The notes under the pieces are model-generated. The model saw only the letters and a list, made by a program, of their open reading frames with translations, was not told the DNA's origin and did no database searches. Positions 1-5,039 of a stretch of 7,276 bases of DNA are shown here, in pieces. The DNA is from Eubacteriales bacterium (GTDB taxonomy: Bacteria; Bacillota; Clostridia; Christensenellales; CAG-138). The stretch covers positions 1 to 7,276 of the forward strand of contig JAUYTF010000097.1 of assembly GCA_030695285.1 (NCBI GenBank). The letters are read 5' to 3'. The position numbers and the translations under genes are program-made. Every line of letters begins with the position of its first letter. Position 1 is the first letter of the stretch.

Positions 1-301
1 CAAACGCGTCTACGAGCAGCAGCACGCCGTCCACCATCTGGAGGATGCGTTCCACCTCGCCGCCGAAGTCCGCGTGCCCGGGGGTGTCTACGATGTTGAT
101 GCGCGTGCCGCCGTAGCTGACCGCCGTGTTTTTGCTGAGGATGGTGATGCCGCGCTCGCGCTCGAGATCGTTGGAGTCCATAATGCGCTCGACGTCCTGT
201 TCGCCTCTGCGCAGCACGCCCGCGTCCCGCAGCATTTGGTCGACCAGCGTAGTCTTGCCGTGGTCGACATGCGCGATGATGGCGACGTTTCGAATGTCCA
301 T
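1..301 (-). CDS. typA: Translational GTPase TypA/BipA, N-terminal 100 codons (runs off the window)
   Basis: This is the start of a ribosome-associated translational GTPase of the EF-G-like TypA/BipA family, which acts on the 70S ribosome or on 50S assembly, mainly under stress. Visible motifs are the P-loop AHVDHGKT (residues 10-17), the family-typical segment [14 protein letters not shown] (41-54, switch I/G2) and the G3 box DTPGH (72-76). The [14 protein letters not shown] stretch separates it from LepA, EF-G and EF-Tu. The ATG at 301 is preceded by GAAGG seven bases upstream and gives the usual start [16 protein letters not shown]. Only about one sixth of the ~600-residue protein is present; the rest lies beyond position 1. 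It diverges from the gntR operon and has its own promoter at 337-366. The identification is firm. Confidence 0.96.
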   Translation of the reverse strand, partial: MDIRNVAIIAHVDHGKTTLVDQMLRDAGVLRRGEQDVERIMDSNDLERERGITILSKNTAVSYGGTRINIVDTPGHADFGGEVERILQMVDGVLLLVDAF

Positions 302-336
302 TTGAGTACCTTCTTTCTAAATAACGAAAACAAGTA

Positions 337-366
337 ATTATAAACCAATACGGGGGGTTAGGACAA
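337..366 (-). promoter_or_regulatory. typA promoter
   Basis: Reading the minus strand, TTGTCC (366-361, 4 of 6 matches to TTGACA) is followed after 18 bp by a perfect TATAAT (342-337). Transcription would start near 330 and give a leader of about 30 nt, with the GAAGG ribosome binding site in front of the ATG at 301. The spacer contains a run of six C residues. Assigned by sequence match only. Confidence 0.7.
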
Positions 367-437
367 GCTATATCGAGCAGTTTGCGATTTTTTACGTTAG
401 TTTGATCAGGAATTAACGATTTGCGTGTATATTTCTA

Positions 438-541
438 GAGAAAGGAATCTAAAACGCAGTGCCTTTCGGATTTAGAAAACCATAAAAAGACCGGTTAAAA
501 TCCTATTTACGAGAAATGATACCGGAGAAATGAATCTAAAA
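438..541. repeat. Pair of 17-bp direct repeats, 87 bp apart
   Basis: GAGAAAGGAATCTAAAA (438-454) and GAGAAATGAATCTAAAA (525-541) differ at one base. A third partial copy, GAGAAATGA, sits at 511-519. The function is unknown. They could be activator sites upstream of the gntR promoter or the relic of a small duplication. Confidence 0.55.
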
Positions 542-559
542 TAATTTTGCAAGATTCTC

Positions 560-588
560 TTGACAAGGCGCGTGTATTAATGTATAAC
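560..588 (+). promoter_or_regulatory. Promoter of the gntR-ABC-permease operon
   Basis: A perfect -35 box TTGACA (560-565) is separated by an optimal 17 bp from TATAAC (583-588, 5 of 6 matches to TATAAT). Transcription should start near 595, about 40 nt before the TTG start codon at 635. The promoter would be strong when free, which suits an operon controlled by a repressor. Confidence 0.85.
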
Positions 589-608
589 TGTGTTAAGACA
601 ATAATACA
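573..608. promoter_or_regulatory. Operator-like repeat array over the gntR promoter
   Basis: Three 7-mers occur in tandem with an exact 8-bp period: TGTATTA (573-579), TGTATAA (581-587) and TGTGTTA (589-595). They are followed by TAATACA (602-608), the exact reverse complement of the first. The array covers the -10 box and the transcription start. YtrA-type GntR proteins usually bind an inverted repeat at their own promoter, so autorepression by the product of 635-1021 is the natural reading; binding itself is inferred. Confidence 0.55.
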
Positions 609-634
609 GAGACACACGAAAGGGGGAACATGCA

Positions 635-1021
635 TTGGCTTGGCAATTCACTTCGAATCGTCCCATCTATGTGCAGATTGTGGAAGAGATAGAACTTCGC
701 ATTCTCAACGGCACGTATGAAATGGGGATGCGGCTGCCCAGCGTACGCGATCTTGCGGTGCTGGCGGCGGTCAACCCGAACACAATGCAAAGAGCACTCG
801 CAGAACTGGAGGAAATGGGATTGGTTACCACGCAGAGAAACACCGGACGAACGGTGACGACGGATGAATCCGCTGTCTCCCGCGCGAGGGACATCAAGGC
901 GGATCTGCTCGCAGAGACATTTCTAATGCAGATGAAGGCGCTTGGATTGAGCCGCAAAGAGGTACTCGAGCGTCTCGCTAAGGGGGAAAACAAGGAGGGG
1001 GAACATGCAGTCAATTCTTGA
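635..1021 (+). CDS. GntR-family transcriptional regulator, YtrA subfamily (TTG start)
   Basis: This 128-residue DNA-binding repressor probably controls the ABC transporter encoded behind it. Residues 10-75 form a GntR winged helix: the opening RPIYVQIVEEI, the core LPSVRDLA (34-41), recognition helix VNPNTMQRALAELE (46-59) and a wing ending TGRTVT. Only a short helical tail (81-117) follows, as expected for the YtrA subfamily, which lacks a large effector domain. The start is TTG at 635, eight bases after AGGGGG. It gives MAWQFTSNRPIY, the usual N-terminus of the family, and no in-frame ATG fits. An ATG at 630 is out of frame. The stop overlaps the ABC ATPase gene by 17 nt, so the genes are probably translationally coupled. 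Close relatives often respond to cell-wall-active antibiotics, but the signal here cannot be read from sequence. Confidence 0.9.
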   Translation: MAWQFTSNRPIYVQIVEEIELRILNGTYEMGMRLPSVRDLAVLAAVNPNTMQRALAELEEMGLVTTQRNTGRTVTTDESAVSRARDIKADLLAETFLMQMKALGLSRKEVLERLAKGENKEGEHAVNS

Positions 1022-1703
1022 AGTACGGGCGCTGAGTAAGCGCTACAGCTCGACGCTTGCGCTCAACAACGTCGATCTGTCACTGCCCAAGGGCAAGATC
1101 ATCGGGCTATTGGGTCCAAACGGCAGCGGTAAGACCACGCTGCTCAAGATCGTAGCAGGGCTACTCACGCCCACGAGCGGAACGGTGCTTGTGGATAATC
1201 AGCCGGTTGGTGAGGGGACCAAGGCGCTGATTTCATACCTGCCGGAGTGCACTTATCTGCCGGACTGGATGACGATGGAAGATTGCCTCGATTATTTCGC
1301 GGACTTCTATTCGGATTTTGACATGGCGCGTGCCAGAGAGATGCTCTCCCGGTTGAACGTGCCGGCAAAAAAACGCATGAAGCAGCTGAGCAAGGGCACG
1401 CGGGAGAAGATGCAGCTGGTGCTCGTCATGTCCCGCCGCGCAAAGCTCTACTTGCTGGATGAACCCATCGGCGGCGTAGACCCGGCGACGCGGGATTACA
1501 TCCTCGATACGATCATTGGCAACTATGATAACGAGGCGACGATCCTGATCTCCACGCACCTGATCGCGGACGTGGAAAAGGTGCTCGACGAGTTCCTCTT
1601 CCTCAAGGAAGGCGTCATCACCATGCATGACACAACGGACAATGTCCGCGAGGCGCAGGGCAAGTCGCTGGACGAGCTGTTTCGGGAGGTATTCAGATGC
1701 TAA
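1005..1703 (+). CDS. ABC transporter ATP-binding protein
   Basis: This 232-residue cytoplasmic ATPase should power the permease encoded next to it. Visible motifs are Walker A GPNGSGKT (37-44), signature LSKGT (128-132, in place of LSGGQ), Walker B LYLLDEP (148-154) with catalytic E153, the D-loop at GGVDP (156-160) and switch histidine H185 in STH. The usual Q-loop glutamine is replaced by E81 in SYLPE, a form common in the YtrB/EcsA-like exporter group. The ATG at 1005 has an excellent ribosome binding site (AAGGAGG, 992-998). The gene overlaps the regulator by 17 nt and the permease by 7 nt, so the three genes form one operon. The context suggests export, or sensing and detoxification of an envelope-active compound; the substrate is unknown. 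Confidence 0.95.
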   Translation: MQSILEVRALSKRYSSTLALNNVDLSLPKGKIIGLLGPNGSGKTTLLKIVAGLLTPTSGTVLVDNQPVGEGTKALISYLPECTYLPDWMTMEDCLDYFADFYSDFDMARAREMLSRLNVPAKKRMKQLSKGTREKMQLVLVMSRRAKLYLLDEPIGGVDPATRDYILDTIIGNYDNEATILISTHLIADVEKVLDEFLFLKEGVITMHDTTDNVREAQGKSLDELFREVFRC

Positions 1704-2566
1704 AGAAATTGATGAAACACGACTTTCGCGCGCTTTCGCGCACGCTCTTTCCGCTGCAGATCGGCATTCTCGGCGGCGGGCTTGTGGCAACACTGCTCAC
1801 TGCGCTGACCATTCGTCTCGGGCAAAACACCGCCAATACCGGCGGCTCCGCGCTGCTGCGCCAGCTCATCATGGGCGTCTCTGCCACCGCTTCGGTGCTC
1901 ATCGGCGTCGCGATCATGGCTTCCGCGCTGGTGACGCTGCTGTTGATCTGCTATCACTTCTACCGCAGCTTTCTGGCCAATGAAGGGTATCTGACCTTCA
2001 CGCTGCCAGTTTCCACCAGCAAGCTGATCTGGTCAAAGCTACTCACCGGCATGTTCTGGACGCTGATCAACGGTGTTGTGATCATGGTGACGCTACTCGT
2101 CTTCTCGGTGTTTGGCACGACGACGGACAGCTTTGCGAATATGGAAGTGCTGCATGCATTCCGGCTGTTCTTTACGGAGATTCTGCCGGAGGCAGCACAG
2201 TATGTAAATGTTCCGCTCATGGCTGTGGAGATTGTCGTCATCAGTATTATCGCGCTCGCGGCGCAGATGCTGCAGATCTATTTTGCCATCGTGGTCGGCG
2301 GTCAGGTTGCCAAAAAGAACCGCATTCTTGCAGCCATCGGGATGTATCTGCTCATCAACATGGGCGTGGGCATCATCAGCACATCGTTTATGTCGCTTGT
2401 GGCGTTCGGCGAGGGTGTTTCGAGCATGGCGCTTGAGACCGTGCAGGAGGTCAGCCGGTTTATGACTTCTGTGTTCGGCTGGTATGGCGTACTCTTCGCG
2501 GGCCTCGCTGTGCTGTTCTTCTTCCTGATCCGGTCGATCTTTAAGAAGAACCTGAATCTGCAATAA
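1697..2566 (+). CDS. ABC transporter permease, six predicted transmembrane helices
   Basis: This 289-residue membrane protein is the partner of the preceding ATPase. Hydrophobic segments lie near residues 17-39, 61-87, 115-139, 172-200, 208-233 and 258-280. A basic amphipathic start (MLKKLMKHDFRAL) and a basic tail (FKKNLNLQ) both suit the cytoplasmic side. The cytoplasmic loop FLANEGYLTFTLPVSTSKL (92-110) is a hallmark of permeases in YtrA/YtrB-type operons of Bacillota. The ATG at 1697 lies six bases after GGGAGGT (1684-1690) and overlaps the ATPase stop (ATGCTAA). There is no large extracellular domain of the BceB type. The substrate cannot be read from sequence. The last codons recur in degenerate form about 80 bp downstream, at 2626-2647. 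Confidence 0.9.
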   Translation: MLKKLMKHDFRALSRTLFPLQIGILGGGLVATLLTALTIRLGQNTANTGGSALLRQLIMGVSATASVLIGVAIMASALVTLLLICYHFYRSFLANEGYLTFTLPVSTSKLIWSKLLTGMFWTLINGVVIMVTLLVFSVFGTTTDSFANMEVLHAFRLFFTEILPEAAQYVNVPLMAVEIVVISIIALAAQMLQIYFAIVVGGQVAKKNRILAAIGMYLLINMGVGIISTSFMSLVAFGEGVSSMALETVQEVSRFMTSVFGWYGVLFAGLAVLFFFLIRSIFKKNLNLQ

Positions 2567-2575
2567 CATATAAGT

Positions 2576-2617
2576 CTCGCGAAATTCTCGCGAGCAGGGG
2601 CGGCTTCGGCCGCCCTT
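2576..2617 (+). terminator. Double hairpin behind the permease, copy 1
   Basis: Stem 1 is CTCGCGA (2576-2582), loop AATTC, TCGCGAG (2588-2594). Stem 2 is GGGCGGC (2598-2604), the very stable TTCG tetraloop (2605-2608), then GCCGCCC (2609-2615); A-T and G-T pairs extend it outward to 2596-2617. Only a weak T tract follows (TTGTTGATT). It may therefore stop transcription partly or protect the 3' end of the operon mRNA. Confidence 0.6.
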
Positions 2618-2654
2618 GTTGATTGGAAGAACCTGAATCTCTGATAAACTAAAT

Positions 2655-2697
2655 CCCGTAAAGATTTTTACAGGCAGGGGCGGCTTCGGCCGCCCTT
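2655..2697 (+). terminator. Double hairpin, copy 2
   Basis: Stem 1 is CCCGTAAA (2655-2662) pairing with TTTACAGG (2667-2674), with one C/A mismatch. Stem 2 is identical to copy 1: GGGCGGC (2678-2684), TTCG, GCCGCCC (2689-2695). No T tract follows (TTATAGCG), so this copy alone would be a poor Rho-independent terminator. Its position suggests backup termination or insulation of the ttcA promoter. Confidence 0.5.
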
Positions 2698-2755
2698 ATA
2701 GCGTTCAATCGAGCGGTTTTGTTCAGGGGAGGGGAACAGCCAAAAGCGAAAATCC

Positions 2756-2785
2756 TTGCGCATGCAATGATGTTCCCTCTATAAT
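2756..2785 (+). promoter_or_regulatory. ttcA promoter, probably giving a leaderless mRNA
   Basis: A perfect TATAAT at 2780-2785 has a weak -35 box TTGCGC (2756-2761) 18 bp upstream. Transcription normally starts 6-8 nt after the -10 box, which falls on or beside the A of the ATG at 2793. No Shine-Dalgarno sequence lies before that ATG; the sequence there is pyrimidine-rich (ATCCCTC). Confidence 0.65.
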
Positions 2786-2792
2786 ATCCCTC

Positions 2793-3539
2793 ATGAAACG
2801 AGTATTGGGCTGTATTCGCCGTGCGGACGAGCGATATCACATGATTGAAGACGGAGACAAGATTTGCATCGGTGTCTCCGGCGGCAAAGACTCCCTGTTG
2901 TTGATGGAGGCGCTGAAGCTCTATCAGCGGTTTTCGTATACCAAGTTTGAGGTGATCGCCGTGATGCTCGATCTTGGCCTCAAGCAGCAGGATGTTTCCC
3001 ACATCCACGCGTTTGCGGAGCGTATCGGCATCGACTTTGAGGTGGAGTATACCGACATCGGCAAGGTCGTGTTTGAGTATCGGCAGGAGCGCAGCCCCTG
3101 TGCGCTATGCGCAAAGCTCAGGCGCGGTGCGCTGAATACCTACGCCGTCGAGCACGGCTGCAATAAGGTGGCGCTGGGGCATAACCGCGACGACGTGATG
3201 CAGACGTTCTTTATGAGCATGCTCTATGAGGGCAGAATAAACACGTTTGCGCCCGTGACCTATCTCTCCCGGCGGGATGTGACGGTGATCCGCCCGCTGA
3301 TCTTTCTGCCGGAGAAGCACGCGCTCGGCGTTGCCCGCGCGCATGATCTGCCGATTTTACCGCCGAACTGCGACATTACCGGGCACACCAAGCGCGAGGA
3401 GGCAAAGCAACTCGTCAAGCACATCACAAGCCTCGTGCCGGACTTCGAGGAGAAGTTCATGCACGCGCTCTCGACCACGGAGACCTATGGTCTCTGGGAT
3501 CGGATGAGATTGAAAGGCGACGAGAGTCATAAGAGATAG
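2793..3539 (+). CDS. ttcA: TtcA-family tRNA thiolation protein (tRNA 2-thiocytidine synthetase-like)
   Basis: This is a 248-residue PP-loop ATPase of the TtcA group. TtcA proteins activate a tRNA cytidine (C32 in characterised members) with ATP and replace its oxygen by sulfur, using a [4Fe-4S] cluster. The PP-loop SGGKDS is at residues 29-34, the cluster motif PCALC at 102-106 (C103, C106), the conserved LGHNRDD at 128-134, and a third candidate cluster cysteine is C193 in PPNC. The segment before the PP-loop (MIEDGDKICIGV) matches the usual family N-terminus and supports ATG 2793, although that start lacks a ribosome binding site. TilS is less likely because TilS lacks the CxxC motif. The last region (TGHTKREEAK) differs from the CGSQ-containing form of enterobacterial TtcA, so the target base is inferred. 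The gene appears monocistronic. Confidence 0.85.
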   Translation: MKRVLGCIRRADERYHMIEDGDKICIGVSGGKDSLLLMEALKLYQRFSYTKFEVIAVMLDLGLKQQDVSHIHAFAERIGIDFEVEYTDIGKVVFEYRQERSPCALCAKLRRGALNTYAVEHGCNKVALGHNRDDVMQTFFMSMLYEGRINTFAPVTYLSRRDVTVIRPLIFLPEKHALGVARAHDLPILPPNCDITGHTKREEAKQLVKHITSLVPDFEEKFMHALSTTETYGLWDRMRLKGDESHKR

Positions 3540-3543
3540 TTTT

Positions 3544-3600
3544 TGCCTCCTATGGGGCAGGCGCTATTCAAACCAGTCTTGCCCCTTCGGGGGAATTTTT
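3544..3600 (+). terminator. ttcA terminator with competing hairpins
   Basis: CCCC (3582-3585), loop TTCG, GGGG (3590-3593) is followed by AATTTTT, a compact intrinsic terminator for ttcA. Upstream, TGCCTC (3544-3549) can pair with GGGGCA (3554-3559). The same GGGGCA can instead pair with TGCCCC (3580-3585), which would disrupt the terminator stem. Confidence 0.7.
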
Positions 3601-3613
3601 GATTGGCGAGGCA

Positions 3614-3654
3614 ACACAAAAACAGCGCGAATTGCGGATGCAACTTGCGCTGTT
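3614..3654 (-). terminator. Terminator of the merR-exporter transcription unit
   Basis: AACAGCGC (3621-3628) pairs with GCGCTGTT (3647-3654). The stem continues inward to about 15 bp, with one mismatch and one G-T pair, to a four-base loop (GGAT, 3636-3639). On the minus strand the hairpin is followed by TTTTTGTGTT, so it ends transcription leaving the exporter gene. Confidence 0.85.
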
Positions 3655-3669
3655 ACTCACGCTTGGTTT

Positions 3670-4908
3670 TTAACCAACGGCGGATTGGTCTTGTTCTGGT
3701 TTTTTGTAAAACCTCTGATTCAACCGATAGACAATCGCAACCGCAACCAGCACACCGCCGGTGATGATCATCAGCAGCGGCAGCGAAACCTTGTCCGCCA
3801 GCGGGCCAAAGAGGGACATGCCGATCAAGAGAAATCCGCTGTACATCGCGCCCATCAACCCGAACACCCTTCCGTGCATGGCTGGTTCCGCACGTTCTTG
3901 AATCAGCGTGGTGATAGCCGTCTGCGCCAGGGTAATCGCGACGCCAAGCAGGAGCATGATCGCCAGATAGATGACAAAATTGTTGATTGCCCCTAGTCCG
4001 ACGGTGAATAATCCGCAAAAGCCAACACCAAACAGTAGCGTCTTGACGCGGTTTGAAAACCCGCCCCAAACACCGAGCAGCAGACCGCCCGCCGCCATCC
4101 CGGCAAAGCCGACCAGTTCAACAATCGTGAGATACCAATAACTTCCGCCGTAGACGCGCGTCACCAGCAGTGCAGCGAGGAATCCGCCGGGGACGCTGAG
4201 CAGAATGAACAGCCCATACAGCAACAAAAGTTTCGCGAGAAAACCTTCCGTGCGGATGTAGTTCAGCCCGCTTTTTACATCGGAAAGCACAGGTTGCTGC
4301 TCTTGCGTGGTTGACTGCTGCTTTGGCAGCAGGATACAGCTCAATAGCCCGATGCCGACCGCTGCTGTGGCGATGTCGATAAACAGCGTGGAGCGAAGCG
4401 TGCCCAGCGTGAGAATCGCAGCGGCAGCCGCCGGAGTGGCAAACTGAATGATCGACTGAAGCGTGGCGTTGATGCCGTTGACGCGCATCAGGTGCTCTTC
4501 CGGCACGAGCAATGGCGTTGTTGCGTTGACGGCGGGCAGCTGAACACCCGCGCCGATGGAGCGGATCACAGAGGTGACGAGCAGCGCAATCAGCACTGTG
4601 TTGTCCTCCCGAATGAGGGGGAACAGGAGCGCGAGCGCGAGCGTTGCCGCGGCAATGATCGCGTCCGAAACGATGATGAGCATCTTTTTCGAGTAGCGGT
4701 CCGCCCATGCGCCGGAGACGAATGAGATCAGCGTCTGCGGCAAAAACGAACAGACCGTCAGCGCCGCAATCCATGCGCCGGATGTGGTTTTCAGCGTCAC
4801 ATACCAGACGATGGCGAACTGAACGAGCATAGACCCAAACAAGGTCACGCCCTGACTGATGAAGAAAAGAACTGTTTTTCGCTTCCAATTTGTGTCGATT
4901 TGTTCCAT
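3670..4908 (-). CDS. MFS efflux transporter, Mef-like drug exporter family
   Basis: This 412-residue inner-membrane protein has about twelve hydrophobic segments and belongs to the major facilitator superfamily. It most resembles the macrolide-efflux (Mef)-like branch: the start MEQIDTNWKRKTVLFFISQG, the loop 2-3 motif GAWADRYSKKM (66-76) and the segment VIRSIGAGVQLPAVNATTPL with LVPEE (114-138) all follow that family's pattern. It probably expels a hydrophobic drug using the proton gradient; the substrate is not determined. ATG 4908 is chosen because GGAGG lies five bases upstream. The same frame stays open upstream to an ATG at 5139, but that extension would run through merR and lacks family similarity. 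It lies 131 bp behind merR on the same strand and is preceded by a leader ORF and hairpins that can hide its ribosome binding site. Confidence 0.9.
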   Translation of the reverse strand: MEQIDTNWKRKTVLFFISQGVTLFGSMLVQFAIVWYVTLKTTSGAWIAALTVCSFLPQTLISFVSGAWADRYSKKMLIIVSDAIIAAATLALALLFPLIREDNTVLIALLVTSVIRSIGAGVQLPAVNATTPLLVPEEHLMRVNGINATLQSIIQFATPAAAAAILTLGTLRSTLFIDIATAAVGIGLLSCILLPKQQSTTQEQQPVLSDVKSGLNYIRTEGFLAKLLLLYGLFILLSVPGGFLAALLVTRVYGGSYWYLTIVELVGFAGMAAGGLLLGVWGGFSNRVKTLLFGVGFCGLFTVGLGAINNFVIYLAIMLLLGVAITLAQTAITTLIQERAEPAMHGRVFGLMGAMYSGFLLIGMSLFGPLADKVSLPLLMIITGGVLVAVAIVYRLNQRFYKKPEQDQSAVG

Positions 4909-4913
4909 AGAAT

Positions 4914-5031
4914 CCTCCGTTTCTTGTTTTAAATTACAAAACATCAAGAATCCGAAGGGTGCTTGTGGCGATTTGTTCCATAAAATCCTCCGTTTCTTTC
5001 TTTGTTTTACAGGATAGCAAAGAAACGAAGG
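4914..5031 (-). promoter_or_regulatory. Candidate translational attenuator of the exporter gene
   Basis: In the minus-strand RNA, CCUUCGUUUCUUU (5031-5019) pairs over 13 bp, with one G-U, with AAAGAAACGGAGG (4999-4987); this buries the leader's GGAGG. CCUUCG (4958-4953) plus UUCUUG (4950-4945) pair with CAAGAA (4926-4921) plus CGGAGG (4919-4914) and bury the exporter's GGAGG. The arms are repeats, so segment 2 can also pair with segment 3, which would free the exporter site. The 5' arm of the second hairpin lies in codons 8-13 of the leader ORF, so a ribosome paused just before it would open the exporter start. Pairings are seen in the sequence; regulation is inferred. Confidence 0.6.
4934..4981 (-). 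CDS. Putative 15-residue leader peptide upstream of the MFS exporter
   Basis: This short ORF encodes MEQIATSTLRILDVL and ends in TAA, 25 nt before the exporter ATG. Its ATG at 4981 has a GGAGG site five bases upstream, as good as the exporter's own, because both come from one duplicated segment; the first four residues are identical (MEQI). Its codons 8-13 form the 5' arm of the hairpin masking the exporter's ribosome binding site. Leader peptides ahead of drug-resistance genes such as erm, cat and mef act by drug-dependent ribosome stalling. This sequence lacks the RLR-type macrolide arrest motif, so the inducer, if any, is unknown. It could also be a non-functional by-product of the duplication. 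Confidence 0.5.
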   Translation of the reverse strand: MEQIATSTLRILDVL

Positions 5032-5039
5032 GTGGTGTT

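Larger units (their letters stand above)
302..634. other. AT-rich intergenic spacer between typA and the gntR operon
   Basis: This 333-bp spacer holds no convincing gene. At its left end lies the typA promoter and at its right end the gntR promoter and operator array. The middle (about 367-555) is clearly more AT-rich than the neighbouring genes. It holds short diverged direct repeats: GAGAAAGGAATCTAAAA at 438-454, recurring with one mismatch at 525-541, and GAGAAATGA at 511-519 and again at 525-533. No riboswitch, T-box or small-RNA signature was recognised. Confidence 0.7.
2545..2697 (+). repeat. Imperfect ~80-bp tandem duplication covering the permease 3' end and its hairpins
   Basis: GAAGAACCTGAATCT at 2545-2559, the permease C-terminal codons, recurs exactly at 2626-2640 and is again followed by stop codons (TGATAA). 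A 24-bp GC-rich hairpin sequence at 2594-2617 recurs exactly at 2674-2697. The offsets are 81 and 80 bp, so the two parts form one repeat unit. The middle of the unit has diverged in sequence, but both copies keep a stem there. Either a local duplication or the collapse of a once larger duplicated cassette would explain this. Confidence 0.85.
4890..5037 (-). repeat. Partial tandem duplication of the exporter's translation start (73-bp offset)
   Basis: 4890-4925 and 4963-4998 match at 34 of 36 bases. Each copy contains a GGAGG ribosome binding site, a spacer of five bases, an ATG and the codons for MEQI. Similarity continues with small gaps toward 5037: both copies contain GTTTTA and later CGAAGGGTG on the plus strand. 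Copy 1 starts the exporter; copy 2 starts a 15-codon ORF. Confidence 0.9.

Noticed and set aside
74..337. Plus-strand open frame opposite typA
   Set aside because: It is a complement-strand shadow of a clear GTPase reading frame.
302..634. Riboswitch or T-box leader in front of the gntR operon
   Set aside because: The promoter at 560-588 leaves only about 40 nt of leader, and no T-box or known riboswitch core is visible in the spacer.
1005..1703. Inactive ATPase because the Q-loop glutamine is replaced by Glu
   Set aside because: YLPE at this place is common in the YtrB/EcsA-like group, and Walker A, Walker B glutamate and the switch histidine are all intact.
1233..1793. 186-codon open frame on the minus strand opposite the ATPase gene
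   Set aside because: Its composition (rich in Arg, His, Ala) is that of a shadow frame opposite a strongly supported ABC ATPase.
2545..2697. Insertion sequence ends or an attachment site
   Set aside because: The repeats are direct, include the permease codons and hairpins, and flank no transposase or integrase.
2767..2784. Tiny ORF MMFPL as a leader peptide for ttcA
   Set aside because: It has no ribosome binding site and lies upstream of the predicted transcription start, over the -10 box.
4118..4888. 256-codon minus-strand open frame within the exporter gene
   Set aside because: It is a shifted reading of the MFS gene, rich in Arg, His and Cys, with no recognisable domain.
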